Positions 13,766 to 20,409 of a DNA stretch of 22,965 bases are shown here, piece after piece. The notes beneath the pieces are model-generated. The model searched no databases and had not been told where the DNA came from. It saw only the letters and a program-made list of their open reading frames with translations. The DNA is taken from positions 1 through 22,965 of the IMG/VR virus record IMGVR_UViG_3300020172_003305. One strand, given 5' to 3'. Numbering within the stretch: position 1 is the stretch's first letter; every line of letters begins with the position of its first letter. The stretch comes from a virus. A program made the translations under genes and the position numbers.

Positions 13766-14208
13766 AACGCCGGTTGTTCGGCAGTCCCGTCTTTAGCCAA
13801 TACTTCCGCGATTGCGCGCGCAATGTATTTTTGGGAGAGTTTAAAGGTTTCGTGGTGGAGGTCGGAGATGGCGGTGGTGTTCATCACTTTGTCCCACATA
13901 TGTTCGTCAAAAATGTTGTGTTTTGCCATCAACATTTCGTCTACATCTCGGCGTTCGGCAAGCAGTTCCACATCCCAATAGTGTCGGCGTTGTAGGTAGG
14001 AAACGATATGCGATGCGGCGATATCGTCGTCGGCTATCTCTCGGTATAACTCATCTAACACCTCGGTGGTAAAACTCATTAACTTGTCCTCTTTCTCTAA
14101 AGCATTCTGAACAAACTCAGACAACTCTCTCAATAAGTCTTTCGGGATGTTTGTGAGGGGTAACTCTATCTTTTTACCTATGAAATCGTCCCACAAACTG
14201 TCGTCCAT
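13762..14208 (-). CDS. Hypothetical helical protein, 148 aa
   Basis: I use the ATG at 14208 (MDDSLWDDFIGKK); the in-frame ATG at 14247 lies inside the terminator hairpin of the upstream gene and adds 13 unlikely residues. The product is mostly helical, with LRELSEFVQNALEKEDK and a His-rich stretch near 115-125 (ISDLHHETFKLSQKY). No family recognised. A GGTGG lies 12 bases upstream and belongs to the terminator stem. Its 3' end overlaps the convergent acidic-protein gene. Confidence 0.65.
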   Translation of the reverse strand: MDDSLWDDFIGKKIELPLTNIPKDLLRELSEFVQNALEKEDKLMSFTTEVLDELYREIADDDIAASHIVSYLQRRHYWDVELLAERRDVDEMLMAKHNIFDEHMWDKVMNTTAISDLHHETFKLSQKYIARAIAEVLAKDGTAEQPAF

Positions 14209-14220
14209 AAAGCAAGAATA

Positions 14221-14240
14221 CCACCCCAGCGTCGGGGTGG
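14221..14240 (-). terminator. Intrinsic terminator after the DUF932 gene
   Basis: CCACCCC and GGGGTGG pair perfectly around a 6-base loop and, on the minus strand, are followed by TATTCTTGCTTT. It lies 30 bases beyond the DUF932 stop and 13 before the next gene's ATG, so that gene may need its own promoter or read-through. Confidence 0.65.
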
Positions 14241-14270
14241 CATTCAAGTCTCATCAAGGAGATGTGAGAT

Positions 14271-15296
14271 TTATGCGAGTTGCAATACTGCTTGCTGTGC
14301 TGTGATCTTTGCTTTGTTCACCCACGAATTTTCTTCAATGGTTGCCAATGCTCGGTCGTTTGAATCGCCTTTGCGATGATGGTCAAGGTATTCAACGACT
14401 GAGTTATAGATACTCCATCCGTTGAAACCGTAACCACCTGCATTCTTTTGTGAACCATACAACGCACGAATGGTCCCTGTGATTTCCTCACGGTTACGCC
14501 GTTGTGGATCTGTCTCCGTTGCCTTGATTGGGAAAACTGTGTTGAGAACTTTATCTATCCGTTGTGATACCTGAGGAACAGGAATCGCCAACATTTGTTC
14601 TGCCATAATCTTGAACGATTTTGCCCACTCGGTAGAGATTTGTAACGCCTCTTGTGCCGTGTTGAGGTATTCATCTGCATTGCGGGTGTGTCGTGCGGTG
14701 AATAGACGCTCTGCATCCTTGATACCCATAACTACGGTATTTTGACATACCGCCCGAACATCAGTATTTGCATACCGAATCGGCCAGTAACCGTCGTGTC
14801 CGTGCGATACGACTAAGTATCGTGCGATTCTGTCGTTCACGCCCGTTGGGTCAATTACTAAAGTCCCCAAGTCAATGCCGGCAAAGAATCGTGCTCCACC
14901 CTTGAGGACACCGCAAGTGTCAATAACTGCATCGCCCTTTGACGCACCCACAACTGCCATTGCTCGTTCAAGAACCTCACGGTTTTGTCGGACATCGTAA
15001 CGAGTGCCTACGGTTGCGAACGGGGAGAACGAACCATCTTCGTTCATTCTTACGGTTGCTCTGTCGTCCTGAAGGACTACGGGTGTGCCGTCAGGGTTTC
15101 TGATGAGGTTGCCTTCGTCGTCTACGACTGCAATCTTGGTGAGCAACACTTGGTAGTCCGCTTGCGCCGCTTCCAACATTGCGTCAATGGTTTGAAGCCC
15201 GTTCATGGATTTACCAAGTCTGTGCCACGGCGTTTGGTTGCCTGCATACGCAAACCGTGCTGTTCCGTCTTTGTTTATCTCAATATTCGCTGCCAT
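14271..15296 (-). CDS. DUF932 / TIGR03299-type phage-plasmid protein
   Basis: At 341 aa this has the usual family length. Recognisable elements are TPWHRLGKSM near 22-31, FATVGTRYDV near 92-101, the FFAGIDLG strand, YLVVSHGHDGYWPIRYANTDVRAVCQNT in the middle, and the C-terminal NGWSIYNSVVEYLDHHRKG. Members are widespread in phages and plasmids; their biochemical role is not established. A GGAG ribosome site precedes the ATG, and the leader carries two ATAAACTAA repeats. A strong terminator follows. The combination of own leader and terminator suggests a well-expressed single-gene unit. Confidence 0.88.
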   Translation of the reverse strand: MAANIEINKDGTARFAYAGNQTPWHRLGKSMNGLQTIDAMLEAAQADYQVLLTKIAVVDDEGNLIRNPDGTPVVLQDDRATVRMNEDGSFSPFATVGTRYDVRQNREVLERAMAVVGASKGDAVIDTCGVLKGGARFFAGIDLGTLVIDPTGVNDRIARYLVVSHGHDGYWPIRYANTDVRAVCQNTVVMGIKDAERLFTARHTRNADEYLNTAQEALQISTEWAKSFKIMAEQMLAIPVPQVSQRIDKVLNTVFPIKATETDPQRRNREEITGTIRALYGSQKNAGGYGFNGWSIYNSVVEYLDHHRKGDSNDRALATIEENSWVNKAKITAQQAVLQLA

Positions 15297-15314
15297 CAGA
15301 ATCTCCTCGGTGTC

Positions 15315-15342
15315 TGTTTAGTTTATCCATATTAGTTTATCT
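15315..15342 (-). repeat. Paired ATAAACTAA leader motifs
   Basis: On the minus strand AGATAAACTAAT (15342-15331) is followed by ATAAACTAAACA (15326-15315), repeating at 14-base spacing. The pair sits 18 bases before the DUF932 ATG. The same core occurs in front of many plus-strand genes. Confidence 0.5.
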
Positions 15343-15384
15343 GGCCTGAGGAGGTAAAACAAGCCTTATTCTCTAAACAAGAGC

Positions 15385-15405
15385 AAAAATTTCCAAGCCT
15401 GGAAA
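15385..15405 (-). terminator. Intrinsic terminator after the lysozyme-like gene
   Basis: TTTCCA and TGGAAA pair (6 bp) around GGCT on the minus strand and are followed by TTTTT. It lies 26 bases beyond the lysozyme-like stop. The stem is AT-rich, so efficiency may be moderate. Confidence 0.55.
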
Positions 15406-15430
15406 ACAAGCAAAATGACGATAAAACCCT

Positions 15431-15997
15431 TTATTTACAGCCCTTTGCTGTCGGGTTCCAAGAACATACATTCCACGGGTTCCAGCCCGAATAGTCGTAA
15501 AGGAGTTTGCCCGCCCTGAGGTTGGTGACCGCATCAAGCAAGGGTTCCTGGGTGCAAATTTTTAGATCCCGGCAAATAGCCGCCCATTTGTTCCTGCTTG
15601 CATCGTAATTCACGCCGTTGATCTGCAGTAGTCCCGTGTCGGATCGGTGATTCCATTCGGAGACTCCGGTGATGTTGCAGTTCTTATCGACTTTGTCCCC
15701 GCCCTTTCGGTTCGGGCAGCCGCCTGATTCGCGAAGAATGATTTCGCCTAATTTCTTAAAATGTTCAGGTTCCCATCCGGCTTGGGAAGCCAGTTCAGGC
15801 AACCAACTGATGTCTCCGTGCGTGAAAACGACTGGTTTTACAGGGTTTTCCACACGGTCTACCCGAAGGATGCTTAACGGAGCCAGAGCAACAAATTGCT
15901 TCTTGGAAGAGTCATCGGGCGCTGATGCTTTAGCGGTGGGGGCCAGAAAAGTCAGGATATAAATAGCAAGTATCAGAAATGTCGCTTTGCGTATCAA
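15431..15997 (-). CDS. Exported lysozyme / lytic transglycosylase-like protein
   Basis: This 188-aa protein should be secreted. Residues 4-20 are hydrophobic, and AKA at 22-24 is a good signal-peptidase site. The mature part has a lysozyme-like (SLT/goose) pattern: helix LGEIILRESGG with candidate catalytic Glu90, then SDTGLLQIN at 119-127 and LLDAVTNLRAGKLLYDYSGW near the end. Six cysteines (94, 107, 142, 148, 178, 187) could form disulfides. The start is TTG at 15997, supported by GAAGGA 8 bases upstream. It would cut peptidoglycan from outside the membrane. Sec export without a holin and its place among early genes suggest entry, wall remodelling or release; actinobacterial Rpf-like activity is another possibility. 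Confidence 0.8.
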   Translation of the reverse strand: MIRKATFLILAIYILTFLAPTAKASAPDDSSKKQFVALAPLSILRVDRVENPVKPVVFTHGDISWLPELASQAGWEPEHFKKLGEIILRESGGCPNRKGGDKVDKNCNITGVSEWNHRSDTGLLQINGVNYDASRNKWAAICRDLKICTQEPLLDAVTNLRAGKLLYDYSGWNPWNVCSWNPTAKGCK

Positions 15998-16046
15998 AAG
16001 ATTGTCCTTCGGTTATGGGATAGGTCTCGGGTCTCTTGTGCCCGTC

Positions 16047-16080
16047 TATGTCAAGTATTCTTATATCTCTAGTATAGCAA
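16047..16080 (-). promoter_or_regulatory. Extended -10 promoter with shared TTGACA 13-mer downstream
   Basis: On the minus strand, TTGCTATACT (16080-16071) contains an extended -10 (TGC then TATACT); the -35 position is poor. AATACTTGACATA follows at 16059-16047, within the first transcribed bases. No -10 lies 17 bases after that TTGACA, so there it is more likely an operator than a -35. Transcription would run to the lysozyme-like gene with a leader of about 65 bases. Confidence 0.5.
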
Positions 16081-16123
16081 ATAGGTGTCCGAAAGGGTGA
16101 ATATACGGTGAACTCCTTACTGG

Positions 16124-18067
16124 CTAAGGGTTTGATGCACCTTCAAGTCCTCGCTGGGCGAACAAGCCGACAATCATTTGCCCAACCGATTCCTCCCTTG
16201 GAGCAACCATTCCACCCTCTGTTGCCGCATTAACCACTCCGCGTTTCCGGCTTATCAAGTTATAAATCTCCTCATCGACAGTTCCTTCGCATAATAAATA
16301 AGTTGCGGTTACGGAGCCCCGTTGGCCCAACCGATGACAGCGGCTATATGTCTGGTCTACGTCTGCTGGTGTCCATGGAAGTTCAACAAACAACACGTCC
16401 TGGGATGCAGTCAAAGTGTGCCCAGTCTTGGCTGCCTGTATCGAGAGAACAATTACCGGCGCATCTTCGATTGACATATCTTGGAAACGGGACTTTGCAT
16501 CTTCGACTTCCGAAACCAGCATCCCTCCCTGAATTTTGAGCCCCCCAAATTTGTTGGCAAGTTCGTCGACAATTTCCCGGTGGTGTGCTGCAACTACGAC
16601 TTTCAAGCCTGCGTCTCGATGGGATTCAATAAACTCCACAACCGAGTCCATTTTTGCCTTTGCAGCCAGACGACGCAACACAGAAATACGAACCAAGTGT
16701 TCGTTCGATTCAGCCTTGATGCGCGCAACAACGGCTGCCGACCCAGGTGATTTGCCAATCTCGACGGCAATTTGTTTGGCTCGTTCGACTAAATACTCTA
16801 CGATGTCCCGTTCCGCTTTTCGATACTCAACCATCTGCGTTGGGCTACCGGAAACAACAATGTTTGCGTGTCGAACAGGCGGCAAATCTTTCAAAACCTG
16901 GTCCTTGGTTCTCCGTATATAACAGTTCCCACGCAACCTTTCATTAAGTTCATCGAGGTTGGAGTTGCCGCTTATGTTCCATTGACCAAATCTGTCCCTA
17001 AAAGCACCGCAATACCGTCGGTAAAAACCCCAAAGTCCACCAAATGTGTTGAGTTTCCCCAGAACGTCGAGTTGGCTCGCGTATTCAGCCGGGCGGTTGG
17101 TTACCGGTGTGCCGGTCAGACACAAAATGATGCCATCTAACGGGGCTGTTCTGGCAATTTTGACGGCCGTTTTGGTCCGCTGCGACGTTGGTGTTTTAAC
17201 GTAATGCGATTCATCGAAGACGTAACTCCGGAACCCCTCCAACTGTTTTCTCCAATGAGAAATGTTGGAATATCCAATAACAAGGACATCGAAGTCTCTA
17301 TGTTCGGGGAAAGTCTTTCGGTCTGTAACCGTTGCGATTTGCCTTTTAGGCAACCACTTCCCATATTCTTTTTGCCAATTCAGAACCAAGTTCGGTGGGC
17401 AAACAACTAGTGCAGGGTATGAGTTCGGTGTGTTTTCTAAAGTCGCAATCGCTTGTAAAGTTTTACCCAATCCCATGTCGTCGGCAATAAAGCAGCGTTT
17501 AGCCCGGCTAGCATAAACAACTCCGGCTTTCTGGTATGGAAGAAGTGGTAGTCCCGATACTTCCAAATCGGCTTCGGTCGATCGTGATTGCCGGACTGAC
17601 GCATCATGTGTTTCTTTTTGTTGGGCTGCGAGTTGGCTTAAGTTGTCGGGGACTTGTTGGTTAAACTTATCTGCCCACTCAATGCACTCGGCGATACTTG
17701 CGACGGGTGCTCTCCACGCCATAGTTTTTGCGTGCCAAGTTACGCTCGGTATCTGTTTGACGGCTTTCACCTTGACTGGGTCATAGGCGAACGACATATA
17801 GATAAAGTCGGCTTCAAGGGTTACGCCGAAAGTGGGATTAAGTTTCTCGGGTAGGTCGAATGTTAAAACTTGTGAGTCTATGGTGAACCCATTACGCATA
17901 GCGAACTCTCGGGCTTCCACAACTGAACTCATCGGGATACGCCAAACCTTGGCTACCTTATCCCATTTAGCACCGTGTATTGCTTTTATTTGTTCTACCT
18001 CGTCTCGGTCATACGGCGAGGTAGAAATTAAGTCGTCATCGGCTAGGTATAAGTGTTTGTCTGCCAC
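16124..18067 (-). CDS. SNF2-family helicase with tandem N-terminal W-repeats
   Basis: The 647-aa protein has the superfamily-2 SNF2 motifs in order: DDMGLGKT at 196-203 (Walker A), FDESHYV at 284-290 (DExH), LTGTPVTNR at 317-325, and QTYSRCHRLGQRG at 572-584 (motif VI). It lies in the SMARCAL1/RapA-like group found in phages. The N-terminal 140 residues contain two similar units, KWDKVAKVWRIP at 34-45 and TWHAKTMAWRAP at 110-121, recalling HARP-type annealing-helicase domains. Likely role is remodelling forks or protein-DNA complexes during replication. It starts with GTG at 18067, 9 bases after the LysM stop, with AGGTGA directly in front. Confidence 0.92.
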   Translation of the reverse strand: MADKHLYLADDDLISTSPYDRDEVEQIKAIHGAKWDKVAKVWRIPMSSVVEAREFAMRNGFTIDSQVLTFDLPEKLNPTFGVTLEADFIYMSFAYDPVKVKAVKQIPSVTWHAKTMAWRAPVASIAECIEWADKFNQQVPDNLSQLAAQQKETHDASVRQSRSTEADLEVSGLPLLPYQKAGVVYASRAKRCFIADDMGLGKTLQAIATLENTPNSYPALVVCPPNLVLNWQKEYGKWLPKRQIATVTDRKTFPEHRDFDVLVIGYSNISHWRKQLEGFRSYVFDESHYVKTPTSQRTKTAVKIARTAPLDGIILCLTGTPVTNRPAEYASQLDVLGKLNTFGGLWGFYRRYCGAFRDRFGQWNISGNSNLDELNERLRGNCYIRRTKDQVLKDLPPVRHANIVVSGSPTQMVEYRKAERDIVEYLVERAKQIAVEIGKSPGSAAVVARIKAESNEHLVRISVLRRLAAKAKMDSVVEFIESHRDAGLKVVVAAHHREIVDELANKFGGLKIQGGMLVSEVEDAKSRFQDMSIEDAPVIVLSIQAAKTGHTLTASQDVLFVELPWTPADVDQTYSRCHRLGQRGSVTATYLLCEGTVDEEIYNLISRKRGVVNAATEGGMVAPREESVGQMIVGLFAQRGLEGASNP

Positions 18068-18076
18068 TCACCTAGT

Positions 18077-18388
18077 TTAGTCGCACTCCTCCATTACTTG
18101 CCCACCGTCGGTAAGTCGTAACTCACAATTCTCGTGCTCGGGTAGATAAATGTTCTGCCCTACTTGGATATTTGTTCCGTAGGTATTTACGAGGTTGTCG
18201 GTTACTCGTCGAATGTCGCCTTCGCACTTGCCCTCTGCTATGCCCCATAGGGTGTCGCCTTGCTGAACAGTGTGAGGTGCTAGTTCACAATTAAAGTTGT
18301 TGCTAGTTTCCTCGCCGATAACGAACGCCGCCGTTACCCCAATAATTGCCGTTGCTAACAATAGGGTGCTTTTAAAATTCCGGTTCAT
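18077..18388 (-). CDS. Membrane-anchored or exported LysM protein
   Basis: Starting at the ATG at 18388 (TAATG overlap with the upstream gene) it is 103 aa. Residues 7-25 form a hydrophobic helix after a basic start, acting as signal or anchor. A LysM domain spans 39-83 (HTVQQGDTLWGIAEGKCEG to VGQNIYLP), a fold that binds N-acetylglucosamine in peptidoglycan. Cys34, 55, 88 and 102 may pair. The start at 18415 would put a poor sequence in front. It could hold a partner at the wall or alter the host envelope; the lysozyme-like protein 2 kb away is an obvious possible partner. Confidence 0.85.
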   Translation of the reverse strand: MNRNFKSTLLLATAIIGVTAAFVIGEETSNNFNCELAPHTVQQGDTLWGIAEGKCEGDIRRVTDNLVNTYGTNIQVGQNIYLPEHENCELRLTDGGQVMEECD

Positions 18389-18891
18389 TACGCACCCACC
18401 TTTTCGAATGGACACTCGGCAACCTCGCTGAATACTCGCTCATAGAGTTCACGCCCTGCCTGCCAGTCTTGCCAGTTGCCGTCTGATGAGATAGAGACAC
18501 AAGAGCCGTAGATATGCTTGGCTCGTATAAGTATCGCAGTGACTACGGCATCGTAGGGCTTATAGGCAGTCTTACAAAAATCAAAAGTGCTTGGCTCGTC
18601 TTTACGCCACTCACTGATTGACGGTATGCCTTCCCATATGAAACTCTCGTGCGCTAAATCATTGGGGGCAAGTGTGCCACCTAATCCAGTTCGAGTGCCT
18701 AGAGCATCGCCGTTAAGGGCGAATCGTGCTTCGTTGAACTCAGGCTCGCCCTCGCCGTAAGCATTACGAATACGAATACCGTCTCGCTCGCCTTCTGCGA
18801 TAATTTTCTTTGCGTCTAGCGCAAGTAGCCCGAACATATACGCAGAGCCTGCGTTATTTCGTGGTCTTTCCCAATAGTGTGTGTATCCCAT
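18388..18891 (-). CDS. MGYTHYW-family phage protein
   Basis: The MGYTHYWERP opening and the later SFIWEGIPS and FDFCKTAYKPYDAVVTAILI segments are hallmarks of a family I have seen in many phages and some bacteria, for which no function is established. It is 167 aa, with strictly placed Trp, His and Cys residues. It overlaps the stop upstream (TAATG) and the start downstream (TAATG). Both junctions have nearly the same bases, AAGGTRGGTGCGTAATG, which also encode KVGA. Confidence 0.78.
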   Translation of the reverse strand: MGYTHYWERPRNNAGSAYMFGLLALDAKKIIAEGERDGIRIRNAYGEGEPEFNEARFALNGDALGTRTGLGGTLAPNDLAHESFIWEGIPSISEWRKDEPSTFDFCKTAYKPYDAVVTAILIRAKHIYGSCVSISSDGNWQDWQAGRELYERVFSEVAECPFEKVGA

Positions 18892-19115
18892 TACGCACCT
18901 ACCTTGTATGCGTCTGCCAACTCGCCTACGCTGCGAACTTGAACTTCTTTAAAATATTCACGCAATCTTTTTGCGAAAAAATCTGCTGACTGTAATGCGT
19001 TTACTCCGTCAAAGATTGACCACTCACACTGTTGGTAGTAACCGTCTTTGAACGCTTGGTCATTGACATCTTTAGGGTCGGTTGCCAAGACTATATATTT
19101 TGGATATTTGCTCAT
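18891..19115 (-). CDS. Small orphan, 74 aa, first gene of the LysM/SNF2 operon
   Basis: The start is well supported by AAGGAG 7 bases upstream. The product has a strand-like opening (YPKYIVLATD) and a helix ending FFAKRLREYFKEVQVRS. It ends KVGA with an embedded ribosome site for the next gene. No family recognised. Confidence 0.7.
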   Translation of the reverse strand: MSKYPKYIVLATDPKDVNDQAFKDGYYQQCEWSIFDGVNALQSADFFAKRLREYFKEVQVRSVGELADAYKVGA

Positions 19116-19131
19116 CTAATTTCTCCTTGTT

Positions 19132-19167
19132 GTCTAGGTTTATATAACAATATAAGTATATGGGCTA
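19132..19167 (-). promoter_or_regulatory. AT-rich promoter of the LysM/SNF2 operon
   Basis: On the minus strand, CATATACTTATATTGTTATA leads into TATAAA (19144-19139), then the leader motif ATAAACCTAGAC (19143-19132) and AAGGAG. The stretch CATATACTTA followed by TGTTATATA is also present in the strong promoter at 9250-9272. The -35 position is weak, so an activator may be needed. Confidence 0.45.
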
Positions 19168-19179
19168 GGTGTTGCAGAG

Positions 19180-19779
19180 TCAAGCACCCCTACGCATCTC
19201 TTCAACTATGTCGGATATCCCTAACTCTTTTGGTGATACTTGCCAGTCGGGGGCTTTACGGTAAATCGTATTCCACTTCTCTAGGTAATACGAATACAAA
19301 ACCGAACCAACTGGGAAAGTCCAAAACTTCTCCGTTCGATACATCAAATGAATTGGGTGCGGCTTCGGGTCTCGGTTGTGAACTTCCATATTAGAAAACG
19401 GGACTATCAGGGTTTCATCAACGAACATATTGTGTTCGGGCCTGGAAAACTGGATCGCAGTTGGATCGAAAAAATAGTTCTCCGTCTGGATAACAATGTG
19501 TCCGCCAAACCCTTTACCGGGTGATGCGCTTGAACAATGAACCTGCCATGCATCGGCGGGCAGCCGATTCACCGGAACTCCAAAAAGTTCCCAACCTCTT
19601 CGATTAAATACGGTAGTCCCGATAGGAATCACCTTGTGGTTCACCCCCATCTCGACCAAGATTTGATGCGCGAAGTTGCAGCCCAGGATGCATGAATCTT
19701 TTCGGATGTCGTTTTTGGTGCGCCAAGAAACCCATTGTTTACTTACTTCATTTAATATTTCTATTTCAGTTGGAATCAT
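19180..19779 (-). CDS. Possible papain-like/NlpC-type cysteine hydrolase
   Basis: The product is 199 aa. Cys30 or Cys34 (DSCILGCNFAHQILVEMG) at the start of a helix, then His94 in GFGGHIVIQT and Asp105 in YFFDPTAIQF, give a Cys-His-Asp order and spacing like papain-fold and transglutaminase-like proteins. I cannot name a family, so this is structural inference. The ATG is preceded by CCGGAG at 5 bases and a promoter candidate at 19822-19793. There is no signal peptide, so it would act in the cytoplasm. A domain search should decide. Confidence 0.5.
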   Translation of the reverse strand: MIPTEIEILNEVSKQWVSWRTKNDIRKDSCILGCNFAHQILVEMGVNHKVIPIGTTVFNRRGWELFGVPVNRLPADAWQVHCSSASPGKGFGGHIVIQTENYFFDPTAIQFSRPEHNMFVDETLIVPFSNMEVHNRDPKPHPIHLMYRTEKFWTFPVGSVLYSYYLEKWNTIYRKAPDWQVSPKELGISDIVEEMRRGA

Positions 19780-19792
19780 AAAACTCCGGTCT

Positions 19793-19822
19793 AGTATCCT
19801 TTAAGTCTAACTGGGATCTCAA
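19793..19822 (-). promoter_or_regulatory. Promoter candidate for the Cys-His-Asp gene
   Basis: On the minus strand TTGAGA (19822-19817, 5 of 6) and GATACT (19798-19793, 4 of 6) are 18 bases apart, with a start near 19786 and the ATG at 19779. Confidence 0.4.
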
Positions 19823-19908
19823 TAAATAGCAAGTCTTTTAAATATATAGTCCCGAGGTGTTACAAAAACCAGAATTCCCGGTAGAGCGGATCAGAACGAT
19901 CCCTCGCG

Positions 19909-19923
19909 CCCGCCCGCCCACCC
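19909..19923 (-). other. G-quadruplex motif in a divergent intergenic region
   Basis: The minus strand reads GGGTGGGCGGGCGGG, four G-triplets with one-base loops, the pattern that forms the most stable parallel quadruplexes. It is the only such run I noticed in an otherwise AT-leaning window. It lies in the 294-bp gap (19780-20073) between divergent genes, which otherwise holds promoters and a possible leader peptide. Confidence 0.6.
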
Positions 19924-19983
19924 AACTATCTTCAGCAACCTGAACGGTGGCGTATATAAACTTAAACAAGGAGAGGCGAACAT

Positions 19984-20058
19984 TTGTTTGCCGGGTGGTT
20001 GCTTTTATACTCATGGGCATATATAATGGATATGTTAGATAAACCTAGAACTCTTTAA
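19984..20058 (+). CDS. Possible hydrophobic leader peptide, 24 aa
   Basis: A TTG start lies 10 bases after AAGGAG (19968-19973), itself preceded by the leader motif ATAAACTTAAAC (19956-19967). The peptide is hydrophobic (LFAGWLLLYSWAYIMDMLDK), and its TAA overlaps the AAGGAG of the next gene, the pattern of translational coupling. The TATAAT at 20022-20027 lies inside it, so it would need transcription from further upstream, where TATATA at 19953 has only a poor -35. Weakly supported. Confidence 0.25.
   Translation: MFAGWLLLYSWAYIMDMLDKPRTL
19999..20027 (+). promoter_or_regulatory. Promoter with perfect TATAAT
   Basis: TTGCTT (19999-20004) and TATAAT (20022-20027) are 17 bases apart. The start would be near 20034, immediately ahead of the leader motif AGATAAACCTAGAA, so that motif would form the 5' end of the mRNA. 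Confidence 0.55.
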
Positions 20059-20073
20059 GGAGTAATAAAAATA

Positions 20074-20337
20074 GTGAAAATAGAAAGAAAGTCATTAGAA
20101 GAAATCTTTGAGCAGGACTCAGCAAGTCTTTTTCGAATATTGAAAGCAGTACAACGAACCGACGATGTAGTTCTGTCGGAACTACATCGAACCGACAGAA
20201 CTAACCAGTCGGCTGTTTTTAAAAGCACATTACTGGAACTTCACCAAAAACTCTATGATCTGGAAGGGCTGATAATAAATGTTAATAGCGTTCTGCAAGT
20301 CCCCGAGTCTCTCCGGAAGGAAAGCGAGATATTTTGA
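20074..20337 (+). CDS. Helical orphan with overlapping hairpins in its coding region
   Basis: The start is GTG at 20074, with AAGGAG 11 bases upstream. The 87-aa product is helical (SLEEIFEQDSASLFRILKAV; LLELHQKLYDLEGLI) and probably a coiled-coil. Codons for RTD occur twice around bases that form strong alternative hairpins (20163-20220). No family recognised. Confidence 0.6.
   Translation: MKIERKSLEEIFEQDSASLFRILKAVQRTDDVVLSELHRTDRTNQSAVFKSTLLELHQKLYDLEGLIINVNSVLQVPESLRKESEIF
20163..20220 (+). promoter_or_regulatory. Three mutually exclusive hairpins, attenuator-like
   Basis: Hairpin A pairs 20163-20173 (CGATGTAGTTC) with 20179-20189, 11 perfect base pairs and a 5-base loop. Hairpin B pairs 20170-20179 (GTTCTGTCGG) with 20192-20201, 10 perfect pairs and a 12-base loop. 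Hairpin C pairs CCGAC (20192-20196) with GTCGG (20208-20212) and is followed by TTTTT at 20216-20220. A and B share bases, and B and C share bases, but A and C can coexist. That is the layout of terminator/antiterminator switches. It could instead be a DNA dyad for protein binding. Confidence 0.5.
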
Positions 20338-20409
20338 TGCAGCACACTTTGATACACCCAGTTCGTAACATAAGTAAGTAACATAAACATACTAAACATG
20401 GAGATAGAC

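Noticed and set aside
19880-19923. tRNA-like bases GGTAGAGC followed by a short stem
   Set aside because: No matching acceptor stem, D-stem partner or T-arm can be drawn; the following bases are the G-quadruplex run.
19838-20020. 60-codon minus-strand frame through the G-rich intergenic stretch
   Set aside because: No ribosome site, odd composition, and it covers promoter elements of both flanking genes.
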